Assembly (NCBI GenBank): GCA_032358165.1
Contig: JAALGY010000015.1
Coordinates: 1 to 64,000, forward strand
DNA length: 64,000 nt
Source of the DNA: Diplosphaera chodatii
Lineage: Eukaryota > Chlorophyta > Trebouxiophyceae > Prasiolales > Stichococcaceae
Direction: 5' to 3'
The notes below the pieces were generated by a model. The model worked only from the letters and a program-made list of their open reading frames with translations, searched no databases and was not told the DNA's origin. This document shows positions 1 through 12,790 of the stretch, piece by piece (within the stretch, counting starts at the first letter, position 1; every line of letters starts with the position of its first letter). A program made the position numbers and the translations under genes.

Positions 1-278
1 GAGCAGATGTGCAAACACAGAAACTCATAAGTGAATCAGCATCCCCGAACTGCTGAACTGCCACCATGTGCTCACAGCTGGCCACAGCAGTGATGCACCC
101 ACCAGTGCCGTTGTCCTCGTCAGCAGCCCTTGGCAAGGCAGCAGTGATGCCGCCACCTGCTTCCTGCCGCTGTCCAGCAGCCGCCGCACCCCTGCAGCAA
201 ACCAGACATGGCTGGGTAGAGAAGTGTTTGGTCGCGGTGTGCTGACTCCCACACTGCCCTGGACACAATGCTCATCAG
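1..278. other. left-edge sequence, no gene assigned
   Basis: Open frames exist on both strands here, but none has splice-consistent neighbours or recognisable motifs. It probably contains the 3' untranslated region of the minus-strand gene that stops at 279. I see nothing else in it. Confidence 0.4.
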
Positions 279-559
279 TCACAAAATGCTCGGGATTGGC
301 GGCACGAACCTGTTGCCCGGCGCCTGCATCGGCTGGGCCTGCATATCCACCGGCAATGGCCCCGAGCCTGCTGGAGCAGCCTGCCCCCTGTATGCCAATG
401 GGGGTGGACATGAACGCAGATCAACGCGCAGGTGGAGACGCTTTAAGCACGGCAGTGCCGACGATGGATGCACAGGTGATTGTGCCCAGCAAAGTGGCAG
501 CTTACCATGTGGCAGTAGCAGCGTGCTGGTGCTGGCGCTGGTGCTGGCTGCTGTTGGGC

Positions 560-591
<32 letters not shown>

Positions 592-3500
592 TGCTGCTGG
601 CGGGGGCTGGGGCGGGGGCGGCTGAGGCGCTGCAGTGCTGGCACCTGCAGGCGGCTGCTGCGGCGCACTGCCCACAGGCTGATACTGCGGCGGAAGCAGC
701 AGCATGCGGAAGTTCCCCATTGGGACCCACAAATCGGTGCCACGTGCGAGCCAATCGTCGTACAGCTGCAAGCGGTCCTCTGGCAAGCCAAAGAGCTGAA
801 GGATCCTTACAACTGCACACGCTGGCCCCGCCAGCTGGTTGCCTGCAACCCCCACCCTCAGGTACTTGCACAGTGCCAGCGGCACCTGCAGGTTGTCCCC
901 TGAAAAGAGCAAAAGCCGGGTCTGCTGGTCCTCCGGCAGCCGCGCCAGCCACGCCTGCGGTGCTGGGCGCTCCAGCTCGATGCGCAACGAGCCCAGGTCG
1001 TTGGGCTCCGGCAGCGCCGCCAACGCGGCTGCCAGTGACGGCGGTGGCAGCGGGCCCGTGTGGAGCGGCTGCAGAGCAGTGAGGGTGGCATGGGGTCATG
1101 CACATTTGATGTTCGTATCCAGTGCCAAGCAGCAGCAGACCAGTGAGTGCGGCGATCCAGCCAAGCACAAGGACATCAGCCCTGCATGAGTTCCGCCTCT
1201 GGTTGTCCCAGAGTGCGTGGACAGCATCAGCACAACAACAGCCTGCTTGGGCTGCGTCACGAACTGATGCTTGCTATGCAACGCCCTCCCAACGATGCTA
1301 TGAAACTAGCGCGGCTGTTTCTTGGAGCAACAAGCCTCACCGGCTCCAGCGGCTCGGTCAGGCCTGCGTGTGGCGAGTTCTTCCAAACGGTCGGGTACTC
1401 AGCGGCACGCTGCAGATGGAGGCACCGCGGGACCGGCTCCTCACGACCCTTCGGCTGCAAGTCATGCAGCATCCAACTTCGCTGCGTTCATGCTGGCTGA
1501 CACGATCTGGCAAGGTGTGCATGTGACTGAGGACAGGCTTGCAGCAGGACAGGCACACTCAGCTTCTTGTTGCAGAAGCCCACCAGTGCCAATCAGCAAA
1601 CATCTTGCGGAGGAGGCTGCTCACCATTAGGTGGCTGGCAAAGGGCGGGGGCACCACATCATCTGGCCCGCCCCTGTGCAGCCACAGCTCGCACTTCTGC
1701 CAGTATATTCGCGCCGCCAGGCTGGTGGTGCCGGAGGGAGTGCGATGGTACGCCTCGATGCGGAACTCGAGCGTGAAGTAGGTGTGGGGGTCGCGCACGC
1801 TGCGCCGGTTGATGATGCCGGCGACCCTCTGGTCATCCTCGTCGATCTCGTGGCAGCAGGACATTCTCAGCGCCGCCTGCACCAGGCCCTTTGCTGGCTC
1901 CTTCTGCATTGCCACAAATACAGCACTCGCATGAGCACTGGGCATGTGTCACTGCTCTGCCGTCAGTACAGCACTCCAATGTCCCCAGCAACCGCAGCGA
2001 GGGGGCATGGAGCAGTGCTGCTGGTTGCGTGTGAAGACCACCAGCTCCAGCAACCTCAAGGAGCATCGACACCAGGATACTGCTGCATGGCTCACTCACT
2101 GTTGAACAAACACTTACGTGGAAATATTCTGTGAGCCTGTTGCGGCCAAATGCAGCACCAGCGTCCTCCACCTCCTTCCACAGGAGGTCGCCTCTTGCAT
2201 CGCTGGCGTGGGCGGTGAAGTGTCGGTTGTGCTGCGCTGCCGCCGCCGCCAGCATGGCCACAGCCTGCATGGGGATCATTGACACAGAGTGACCATAGGT
2301 TTGAAGGGAGGAACACACCCGCAGCTGCAGACTGGCCGGAACATGGTGGCACTCAGCTGGTTGCTGCCAGACAAGCAGCCCAATGAATGCCAAGCTGGCT
2401 AACAAATTGAGATGCTGGAGCTCCCACCTCGCCGTCAATGCTGAGCGGCGGCACATCCGTCATGGCATACGGCGGCAGCGGGGCACCGCTGTCCGCAAAC
2501 TGGTCGTGGTACTTGTCCACGATGATGTCGTGGCAATCCAGGCTGCAGGCCATGTTTGCCTTCAGGCTGGCCACCTTCCGAGCTGCCTCGGCCTTGTCCT
2601 CAAGCCGGTCAGGCCTGGTGCGCTCGGCCAGGGGCGGCACCCGCACAAGGTACAGTGCCGGGCCTAGCTGGAACATCTCTTGGTGTTTACCTGCACTGAC
2701 ATCAGCTGTTGTGATAAGAAAGCCGCAAAAAGACTCAAGTCGAGGCGATCAACCTGTTGTGTGTATGGCAGACACACAAGCCTCAATGTTGGTTGCACCC
2801 TCCACTCAAGAATTTGGACCATCCGAGACACGTGGGTCCAGTGAGGCCCGAAGGACCGTGGTGCTCCGGCACAATGGACACACCACTCAGATGCAGGGCA
2901 GCAGTGGAATATGCAAATGTTTTGTCAAGACCGTTGTGATACTGATCCCAGAGGTTCGACAATAATCGCACCGTCCAGTGCAGCCTTCCAGGTCCCATCC
3001 GACTGTGGGATGTCAAATGCGAATGCGACGCTGCGCAGTGCATAGTCGAGCAGGGGCGCCTCCTGCGGTGTGACTCTGGCGTGGTACATGAGCTCGTGCT
3101 CCGGCTTGTTCTTGGACTTGCGGCCGTGCATGTAGAGGACCAGGGGCCTGCAGGCGACAGAGGTGCCCATGTGCCCTGCGACCACGCCTGCGCGGTCCAG
3201 GGTGACCGCGCCCATGGGCCGCACCTTGTTGTCCCTGGACCTCTTCTGCAGCAGCCAAAGCACAGCAGCGGGTGAGCAAAGTGATGTATAAGTTTATATA
3301 TCAGCTGGAGTGCTGACACCTGCCGCGCGCATGGCTGGATGCATGACAACCGCCGGCCACAGGCCCATCTCCATGTGCAGAGACATGCCTGCAGTGGCAT
3401 GCTGTGTGTATCCTGCTGCACTTGGTGCTGCGCACCACAAGCGCACCTGCTTGCAGTCGTTGACGGCGCCCGTCTGCTGCTGCGCCTGAGGATTGACGTG

Positions 3501-6500
3501 CATTGCCGCTGGCAGGTTCGCCTGGTACCAGGACATGAACATCGCCGGCTGCCGGAAGCCATCCACCACCGCCTGCTCCTCCAAGGTGCGCACAGCCAGC
3601 GCGACGTCCTCGAGGAAGCGCAGCTGCATTGCAGGAGTCAGGCTGGTGGTCAGCTTGGCAGCTGTCGCGGCAACCATCAGCATGGAGCTACTCTTGTGGC
3701 CGCTCTGCTGGGCACGCAGGGGCTTCAGGCTGCCCACACGCACAGCTGTCGACTGTGTTTGTATGGTGTACGTAACAGTTCAGCCGCGGGCACTGCACTA
3801 CAGCTGGGCACTGCCATCTGGCGCAGGCTTGCGCCCAAAGGCAACCCATGAAACGGGGGCTTGGGCACCACCAGGTACATATCATGTGCCACACTGTCAT
3901 GGCATGCTGCACTGTGCATGTCCTTACCTGATCTGCCGCCGCTGGTGCGCAACAAAGCATTCGATCCCGGCACTGTTGTCCCAGTTTCGGCATTTAGTGA
4001 GAGATGATTGTCAACAATCACACCTTGCGGATGATGCAGCACGCCGCGTGCGGCATGGTGACCCAGCCGTGCTCGATCACAACCCATTCCGCCAGTTCTG
4101 GGGACAGCCGCAGCCGCTCCCGCTGCAGGATGACGCCCGGCCTGCTGGTGAGAGCAGCAAGATCAGGTTCTGCTTGCAGATCTGATGACAGCGCTCACTG
4201 CAAGCCAAACAGTTTGATTGAGGTGCTCAGTTCACATAGGCACGCTCACCCGTCCTGCAGCAGCGACTTCAGCAGCATTGTGCCCTTGGCGACCAGCCGG
4301 ATCCGGCCAGGCGCATCAGCGCTGGCCGGCTCGAACTTCATGCACAAGCCACGGCTGGCTGCCACCTCGGCAAACAGCTGCAGCATCTCGGTGTTTGAGC
4401 TGACGAGGTAGAAGCTCAGCTCATACTTCTTGTCCACCACCTGCGTGCAGCGGCAGAGAGTGCACTGCTGGGTATCCAGGCACAGTTCAGCTGTTGAAGT
4501 GCTTACTGCACACCGCACTTGTGCCAACCCACTGCAGGTGCCCGTGTGGGTACTGCACACGCGGCTGGAGCGCACCCTGCCTTTCTTGTCCTTGTAAATT
4601 GCGGGGCAGCGGCTGACGCCGCCATCGGCCGCAAAAAACCCCAGCATCAGCAACGGCCAGAAGTCGCCCACCTGAGCCCTGCAGCAAAAGCGCCAGCCAT
4701 GTATCACTGCAGGTGCTGGTCGCCTTCAGTGTCCTGTGCTTGAAGCCTTGAAGCATGTGCTGCAGCTTCACCAACAATGCAGGCGATGTGCCTCACTTCA
4801 TCATGGTCCTGTGGTGACTGCTGAACACCCGGCTCTTTGGGCCAGGCGGAATGCCGCAGGCCATCACGCTATCAGCAAAGGCACGGCTGAAGATGGTCAT
4901 TGTGCAACTATACGTCAGCATGTCGCCCCCCTGGTAGGTGGCGCAGCGCGCGGAGGTGAACACTTTGCAGGTGAACCGGATCTCCAGCCTGTGCATCAGG
5001 GGTGTCGCCCGTAGTTCCTCCCAGAAACAATGGCGTTATGCACCATCGTGGGTAGCGCAGCCGCCATGTGGCACCAATGCTGACAACACAATCCACGCAA
5101 ACAGGTGAGCAGCTGCGCACCGTCCGAGCTGACTAGCGGTCTGGGCAGCAGACGGCTCGTGCTCCGGCAGGCCACCAATCATGCCTGCCTCAGCAAAGGC
5201 CATGGCGGAGTCGCCACCCTGCAAGCATGTGAGTTGGTACTTGCTTGATGCTAGATCACCTTGCATTCTGACACCTTTGGCATTGTGTACTACGCCAATT
5301 GCGATGGATGATGCTGCATGCCTGCATGAGGTGGTAGACTTCATCAGCTCTGACGTGGCCATCGCCCATCACGGCTCCAATGAACCACCACTTGCTGCAG
5401 TTATCGTCCGGCAGGCGGATGCTGCCGTTGTGGCGGTGGCAGAGTCGCAGCAGCCACTGCTCGCCCATCCGCCGCTGCTCTAGGGTAGGATTTAGCTCAT
5501 CCAGCAGCGCCCGCAGGTCGTCAGCGCTCTTGATCACCAGGATTGCCTCGCCTGCGGTGAAGCAGCAAACAGGGCGGTCAGAGACACCATGTGCTGATGC
5601 GCTTGACGCCTGCGGACTTGCACCGCAGCATATGGCGATACCGCAACAAACAGTCACCTGCACATCATCTGATTGACACACTGATGGCACTGTGGTACGT
5701 TGGTGCAGCTGGCGTGGCAAGGCGCGGCATGGGTGTGCCCAAGCAGAAGGCTGGGCGTCTAAAGGCTACACAGCCGCATGTGCAAAGGTGCGTGCCATAT
5801 CAAGCTCCTGGATGCATGCAAGTGATGTGGCCTGATGCTCGGTCAGGCCACACACTCATGTTGCTGCGGAAGGCAAGACAACGTCTGCTCCAAGGGCAGC
5901 TGGCTGAGCTGCAGCAGTCCCCAGCAATCGCCAGGGTCTGCTGCACGCCAATGATCACAGAGCGCCCCTAGCCACCATAGAGGTCACATCGCAAAGCTAC
6001 TGACGAATGAACAACGCACCCCATTCGGGCAGGAACATGCCGGTGTTGGCGCCGTTGGCGTCCTGGCACTCGCCGCCCTGCAGCTGCAGGCTGCTGCGGA
6101 ACTCCCGCGTGAGCTTGTTCAGCTGCGCAACGAGCGCGCCCTCGCCATCCTCCATGCCGCGGTAGGCGAGCTGCGCGATCAGGCCTGCCGCCTCGTCTGC
6201 CTTCTCGGGCAGCACGCACGTGGCCCTGTAAAGAATGTTGTCCTGCAGGGGAGTGCAGCATAAGCTCGACTGCCGCAGTGGTGCACACAGTCTGGAGCAG
6301 ATGATGCTGCTGCATTGCCTCTGTGGTTGATGTCCAGCAGCCCTACAGACAGCGAGGTCAGGCATGCCACACCACTCCCATAGACTTGGGCACTGCATGG
6401 TTGCAGGCCTGTGCGGCTGCTTGACGACTGACCGAGGTGCGCGTCAGGTCGGCGCGGACGGCGTAGGAGTGCTCCAGCTGACAGTGGAAGCTGAGCTGTG

Positions 6501-9500
6501 CCAGCAGGTCCAGCCGCGCCATGCGCGTCGCAAGTGCACGGTGCACAGGCAGCACTAGCGTGCGCAGCAGATCAGGCGACGACACAGCCATCATGAAGGT
6601 AGACACGAAGGCGTTTCGGTCCTTGCGCCTGCAAGCAAAGCAACAAACAGCTGAGCAGCGAGCACACACTGCATTTGAATGGTACATGTCGATGTGCGGG
6701 TCCGTCTGGCACTGCACACAGGGCAGATGGTGAGGTCAGCTCCCACAGTACCTGTTCTGATGAGGTGCGTCTGTGCAGATGGCAGATAGCTCCTCGACCT
6801 CGGCCAGCTCCTTGTCCAGCTCCTCAACGACGACATTGCGCAGGTCCAGGGCCTCCTTCTGCGTGTCTGCCGCCACCTGCCAGATGGCGACGTAGCAGCC
6901 ATTGGTGCTGGAGTTGCGGGCGTCGTGCAGGAGCTCCAGGATCGCTGGCTTTGCTTCTGCGCTGCTGCTGACTGCCTTGAATCTCTGCGGGTGCTGCTGT
7001 GGTGCGCAGGCTGGCGCCTCCTCCCTGCCACCGGGGGCGGCTCCGCCGCGCAAGTGCGGAATCAGGTACAACGTCTGCTCCCGCTGCACGCCCTGCTCTG
7101 ACAGCGTCAAGTGCATCCGCAGCGGCGCTGTGCCGGTGTGCATACGGAAGCTGCCAGGTGGCAGTCCTGCGCAATGTAATGTGTCATGTGGTTGGCCTTG
7201 CATCACTGTGCTGCTTGAACTGCAGGTGCACAACCGACGGCCAGCATCACCTGGCCAAGCATGGCATTGGGCACCTGTGCGTTGCTGCATGATGCTGTCT
7301 AGCGCAGCTGCCGGTTTGCTGCGGTCGACTGTGACTGTATAGGTCTTGTCCATGGCGCTGACAAAGACCTCTATGTGGTTGGCAGGCAGAGGTGCCGGGA
7401 CTTCGTCAGCAGCGGCCTGCGCACACGGCATGACCGCTGTCAGTTGAAGCGGCGGCCGACGGAGCACCTGCACCTGCCCAAGCAGCCGCCTCCAGCATGG
7501 CAGGTGCAGTGGACGTAACAACCTGCGCAACTCTGCAGTCTGTCGTACACTGACAGCGGGTGCAGCAACGCCCACACAGATCAGCTTTGAACCTACGATG
7601 TGAGATAGCGTGCGTGAAAACGAGAGCATGCTCGTCAGAAAGCGCATTGCAGTGACACACCTGCTCGTCTGCAGCGACCGGAGTGCTGTCGGCCTCTGCG
7701 CATGCTGGGGCCGGTGGGGCTGTAGCCTTGCCGCCGCCGCCGCTGCTGCTGCTGCTGGTGGTGGCGGGCAAGCGGGGCAGCAGGAGAAGGGTCCGCGCAT
7801 CATGCACGCCCTGCTCCGCCAGCGTCAAGTCCAAACGCAGCGGGCCAGTGCAGGTGTTGAGGCTGTACTTGCACACCAGCAGCCCTGCAACAGACAAGAG
7901 TCAGTGGGCTTTACTTGGTGTCACTGACTTCTGCTTCTCAGTTAAGCAGCACATGATGCACAGTCAACACTCTGCATGCATGCATCGTCAAGGTACACAC
8001 CCAGGCAAGCACCTGACTCCGCTGGCAGCTTGAGGTAAACGTCTAGGGCCCTGGCGTGGCAGTCCAGCTCCATGTTAAACGTCTGTGCTGGTGCACAGAG
8101 GGTGGTCACCCGGAGCCGCATCCGCCCGCTCTTCGGAGGAGGGACACTCCGGTCAGCGGCGGCCTACGCACAACCGCACAGGAGCGGTCGGCCAAGTGGA
8201 GCCGGTTGCACTTTTGCAGCCGGGCATCAAAGACCGCTGCAACAGGTGCAACGACACGCTCTGGTGTGTCGTGCATTAGCATCACTCCCAGCAATGCCGA
8301 CATCTGAAAATTGCCGTCAGGGAGCTGTAGTGAAGCACCAGGCAAGTCATCAATGCATGTATTGCAGGACCCCACCTGCTTCCTTGCAGCAGCTGATCTA
8401 GCAGTCGGCCTGCGGGCTGGTGCCCTTTCTTCCTCGCGCCCGAAGATGCTGGAGAGGGCAGCAAGTGGGTTGGGCAGCAGCCGCAGGGTCTGCCTGTCTC
8501 GCACCCCCTGCTTCTTCAGCGAGCAGATGCGGTCCAGCCGCCCACTGTCTGCGTGTAGCTGGCGGCCACACAGCAGTGATGACAGCCCTGCACACGGTGG
8601 GTCGTCGCAGTCTGATGGCATGATAAACATGATCATGGTGGGCTCCTTTGTAGAGCTCAACATGCTCTGCAACCAGTATGCATCGTCAGGCGGGTACGCC
8701 ATCGAGCACCTGTCCGCCTCCACATCTGTTCGTAGATGGCAGATGCCCAAGCATCGCTGTCCAGCTCTAAGGCATATGTCTCGTCCTCGTACTTCACATA
8801 GACCAGCCATCGGCTGCCTCGTGTCTGCGCAGGGGTGCCGCCATCCTCCGCCTGCACACGCCTCCTCAAGTCTCAACCCAAGGCGGGTAAAGCAGCCGAA
8901 TGTGCGGATTCCAATTGCGGGACGCCGTATCAGTCTTGCAACAGATGTTGCAACAGGTCTGCATGCAGCATCCGATGCATGCCAGCACATGTCTGACTCA
9001 GCAGCACCTGCTCATCTGTAGGGCGTGCAGTCGGACTGGCAGTGGCTCCGCAAGCGGACGCAGGGGCACCGCCGCCAGGGTCTGCGCCGCCGCCTGACCC
9101 AGGAGCGTCTGCAGGTGAGCAGGTAGCGGCCACCGTCAGGATCACCCCACCTTGTCTGGTCACATGCACAGGCTGTGCCATGCCAGCAGAGCAAACAAGG
9201 AACCAGCACACAAGTCCACATGCCAGATGAAAACAGCTGGCATCAGCTGCTGAGCTGCATGCCTGAGTGCAGTGGCAGCAACAGATGAAACGTTGCATGC
9301 TGCTTGTGCAGGTTTCCGTGATACATCAGAAGGTCAGCACCTGGTTCTTCTGCTGCTGCAAGCTCTGGGAGGCTGGCGACGGCGGCAACTGCCCCTTCTT
9401 GATCTTCACCAGCGGTGAGCACCGCATCCCCCGTGCATGGCACGCCTGCATCTTGCACATGTATCATCAGGCCAGTGTGATACTGGCAATATGCATACTG

Positions 9501-12500
9501 AACAGCCAAACTGACACACGTGTGTGCTGTATATGTCAGCCCACCGTGTTTTCAATTTTCCTGTACAGGCAAAACTGCCAGATCGACTGTACAACCGCAC
9601 CTGCGCAATGAGCCGGTGGCTCCGCTCCAGGGTGGCGGTCCTGCCGCTCAGCGCCTGCAGCGCACCCAGCGGGATCAGCTGGGAACATGCTGCTGCATGT
9701 ACAGGGCGTCTGCGGCAGTACTGCCACAGTCCACCAGCACAGGCAGGCAGCGGTCCAAGCCCAGCCGACCGTGGATGCATGCAGACATGAACAAACACTT
9801 GAGACATGGCAAAGAGTTCACTTGAAGTGCCTACATGCGGTGTGTGTCGACGCTGCAGGCGGCTGCTGGCCCTGGGCTTCCACCTGCCGTAACTTTGAAA
9901 TGAAGGCTGTCAGAAAATCAGCATTTCACGGTGAGGTCATCAACAGCTGCAGGCCCTCAGCAGGTGTTGAGCGCCGCAGGTGCAGCAGTTGCCGGGGTAT
10001 GCCTCGCAACGGCAACCCTGCCACATGGGCACCATTATTGGCACGCTGAATCAACATGGTGATGCATCTGAGCACGCATGATGGCTGCAACATAGTCCTT
10101 TTGGACCGCATGTGCATCTCTAAACGGACCTGCCCGTCTGCAGTGCCACCGCTTGGGCTGGCGCTGGGCAAGCAGGCAGTTGCCGAGCCGGTGCGATCAT
10201 CAACTGGCTGGTTGCCGGCTGTGGGAGCGCCTATACACATAAGCAGAGTGAAAGCATGTGCCCTACATGTGCCCACTGAAACTCTGCTGTCTGATCAGGC
10301 ATCAAGGTGCTGGTCCTGAATGGGCCTGACAGTAGCATGTACAACATGCGTGTGCTGGGCGATGCTACACAGGAAGCATGGTCTGGCACGCCAGCTGCAT
10401 GGACACCTATAGCTCATGCAATGGTGGTCCAGTGTGGCTGTGCGGACCTGGGAGCGAGTATGACATACCACTGTCGGCTGCGGCTGCAGAGTCGGATGTG
10501 GCGGCGGCGCCAGCGCCCGCCTCGTCTGCAGCCTGATCGGCGGTGGGTGTTGCGGCTGCGCTGCTCGGCACGCCTGCAGCAGACACACGCACATCTGTGT
10601 TTACCTGAGCATGGCATTGGCGCCAGGCATCTGGGACAAAGCCTTTTCATATGCGTAGAAGTATGCCAGCTACATATCAGTGCTTCCATCTTCTGCCGCA
10701 GGTCAAGGGCACAGCCAGATGGCGGGTATGTCTTTGTTGTTCACAGGTGCAGCAGGTATGCCAACTGCATGCGATGCATGGTCTAATTTTCGTTGGGGGC
10801 AGACACTGGTCCTACCTGTGGAGGTCAGCACTGCTGCAGCTGGGTGTTGGTTGTTGTATTCCGCCTGTGGCACCGTTGACATGCAGGCCAGTGAGTCAAG
10901 CGGCATCCCCTGGAGGCAGCAACAGCGCTGGCCTTGGACAATGCAGCAGGTGCGTGTCAACAGCACAAAGCATGCCTCGGCTGCCCTGGCATTGCACACA
11001 GTGCTGATACTGGCCAACCGTGGCATGACAAAACCATGCGCTGGCTCAAAGATCACGGGTGCACAAGTCTGACACTCATCACTTTCGACCTTTAGCATGG
11101 AGGCTGAGCCGCACCTGGTCGTCTGCAGGGGCACTGCCTGGGCCGGCGTCCGTCTGGCGGGCGGGAGGTGGAGTTGTGCCGCCAACGACTGCCTCGGTGC
11201 TGGCCTTGGGAGCGCCTGCACAGATGAGCAGGTCAGGCATGTGTCAGGTTCACATCACTGTGGTCTCATCAGCCACGAACGAAGGTGCAAGTCTTGGCTG
11301 ACCCCAGATGTAGCATGTACAGCATGCATGCTACCCGCTGTCCATTGACACAGTTGTAATATGGCAGCAGCCTGAACGCTGAGCGCTATGACACTGTGCA
11401 GAGGGTTGAGTAAGACGGACCGTCTGTGGCCGAGGATGCGCAGCCGGAGGTGGAGGCGTCGGCGGCCGCCACCTTGTCATCGTCTTGAGCAGCGGTGGGC
11501 GCTGCAGCACCTGTGCACATCATTGAGGGGCATTGCACACGCCAGAGGCATGCGCAGGGCAAAGCCTGCATATATAGAGAGCAGTTGTGTGTCAACATGC
11601 CACAGGTACTGGGTGCTGCCAGGTGTTGCCCATCAGCCGCACCGTCATCGGATGATGGCGCTGGCGCTCCAGCGGCGCTGGGTCCGGCTGGGAGGTCTGT
11701 ATGGCATCAAAGGATTGGGCGTCAGGAACACAAGTCATCTCTGGGCCTTGTGTCAGCCTGAACAGGGCCAGCAGGCACGAGCGGCTGTGCACGTACAACA
11801 GTTGTGCCAGCCAGCAAGCATGACAGACATGGCAGGTGTCTAAGAGTGGCAGAGTAGGGCCTGAAGATGGTGACCTGTTGGGAGCGTCAGCAGTTGATCA
11901 TCGGCTGGCTGTTGGTCTTGATCACAATCATCCTGCAAAGACAACAGCAGACTCTTGAGTGTGCCGCACGTGAGACTGAGAAGACAGTGTCTTCTGTGCT
12001 TGCTTCGACACCACCTGTGATCTGATTCATTGCACACCTGGTGCCGGCTGCCGGCGCCAGCAGGCGCCTCCTGCATGGCGCCTGCTCTGTGTGATGTGGA
12101 ATACACCTGTATGCAGTTGTACAGATTGAATCAGCCTCCTTGTGGCAACGTATTCCAAGCACACATCAGAAGTTTTTGCAATTCAAACGCCCAGGGTGCT
12201 CAGCATCAGGCCAGCTTCGCACCACTACATGGGCCGGCTGTTTGAAAAGTAATTGTGACTGCACGGACCGCCTGCTCGTAACAAGCAGGAACCTTTGCAG
12301 GCGCAGGTTAGAACAAGGCCTGCAGGCAACAAGCACATCGAGCTGCTCTAGTGCACAGATCAGCGGCCCACTTGCCCGACCAGTCCGACTGCAACTGCAC
12401 ACCTGAGTCGACGTTTCACGGCTGGCCCGCTGGCCGATGCTTCTGATGGCCTGCACGTCATCAGTGCGATGTCATTGAAGCACTGGCAGCGCCTGCACGG

Positions 12501-12790
12501 CTGGCAACAGGCAGCCAAGTCACGCAAGCACCTTCGTCGGTGGGCGAGCCCACACGATCCGCCGGTAAAATCAGCAGCGCCACACTGCCATGCACACCTG
12601 AGTAGTCAGAGGCGATGCAGATGTAGGTCTGTGTGACAGTTCCCTGCTTTTGAAGTCGGCTGCGAGCAGATTCTGTGGCGATACGCCACGCGCTGGCAGC
12701 TCCTTTCAAACGTTGCAGGGTATAAGCCACCAGATAAAGTACTGGCGGCACCTGGCACTCGACGTCCAGCAGGTGTGATTTACCACAGGC
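279..12790 (-). CDS. giant protein with tandem ubiquitin-like folds and a LAGLIDADG-like region
   Basis: No whole-length family was recognised. Minus-strand exons supported by splice sites and phase include (high to low): about 12596-12775, 8710-8840, 8376-8587, 8013-8180, 7661-7884, 7275-7430, 6752-7166, 6433-6628, 6020-6242, about 5330-5551, 4829-4988, 4561-4671, 4250-4440, 4024-4143, 3447-3721, about 2955-3245, 2428-2667, 2118-2264, 1625-1903, 1341-1409, 506-1068 and 279-387 (stop at 279). The N-terminal half carries ubiquitin-like modules; the clearest ends PHLRGG near 7030. Downstream come the LAGLIDADG-like motifs, several unrecognised globular blocks, and a tail with a run of nine Gln and Pro-rich stretches. 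Linker exons rich in Ala, Gly and Asp recur at 9080, 10230, 10590, 11220 and 11510. The 5' end between 8.9 and 12.8 kb is poorly resolved, and one gene versus two is not proven. The junction at 6020/5551 joins in phase, which supports continuity there. Confidence 0.6.
565..591 (-). repeat. CAG repeat encoding polyglutamine
   Basis: Seven perfect CTG triplets at 571-591 (CAG on the minus strand) plus flanking Gln codons encode nine Gln inside the Pro-rich C-terminal exon of the giant minus gene. A trinucleotide run like this is likely to vary in length between isolates. Confidence 0.8.
4024..5551 (-). other. LAGLIDADG endonuclease-like domain within the giant gene
   Basis: Four to five exons read as a two-motif LAGLIDADG fold. 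Motif 1 is WWFIGAVMGDGHV (exon ending at 5551). A middle block holds FADSVMACGIPPGPKS, and exon 4829-4988 then splices in phase to exon 4561-4671, which begins VGDFWPLLMLGFFAADGGVS (motif 2). The following exon, 4250-4440, continues with ELSFYLVSSNTEMLQLFAEV, the usual strand-helix layout after such a motif, and ends in a KGTMLLKSLL helix. The acidic residues expected at the end of each motif are present (GDG and ADGG). No Hint/intein splicing blocks were found. An alternative for motif 1 alone is an EF-hand-like tail (GDGHVRADEV). The assignment is by eye and needs a profile search. Confidence 0.5.
6952..8840 (-). other. three tandem ubiquitin-like modules, each split by an intron
   Basis: Module A: first half in exon 8710-8840 (WLVYVKYEDETYALELD ... 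MWRRTG), second half in 8376-8587 (LLCGRQLHADSG ... QTLRLLPN). Module B: first half in the exon with low end at 8013 (MRLRVTTLCAPAQTFNMELD ... LPAESG), second half in 7661-7884 (CTGPLRLDLTLAEQGV ... TLLLLPRL). Module C: first half in the exon with low end at 7275 (IEVFVSAMDKTYTVTVD ... MQQRTG), second half in 6752-7166 (MHTGTAPLRMHLTLSEQGV ... YLIPHLRGG). This is the ubiquitin strand order, with the G-R-Q-L turn and a C-terminal R-G-G in module C. The intron falls after the same Gly in phase 1 in all three, so the modules arose by duplication of exon pairs. Confidence 0.65.
12596..12775 (-). other. divergent N-terminal ubiquitin-like module exon
   Basis: A single exon reads LDVECQVPPVLYLVAYTLQ, then RIATESARSRLQKQGTVTQ and YICIASDYSG, before a GTGTGC donor. 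The second part resembles the strand-loop-strand of the downstream Ubl modules (L..QG..T.QTYI). Here the two halves are not separated by an intron. It is the most upstream block I can assign to the giant minus gene. Confidence 0.4.

Noticed and set aside
279..903. Plus-strand frames with runs of Leu or Cys near 570-600
   Set aside because: They are the complement of the polyglutamine-coding CAG run in the minus-strand exon.
10300..10440. Plus-strand block beginning IKVLVLNGPDSS as an exon
   Set aside because: It has no splice-consistent neighbours, and the flanking exon-like blocks are on the minus strand.
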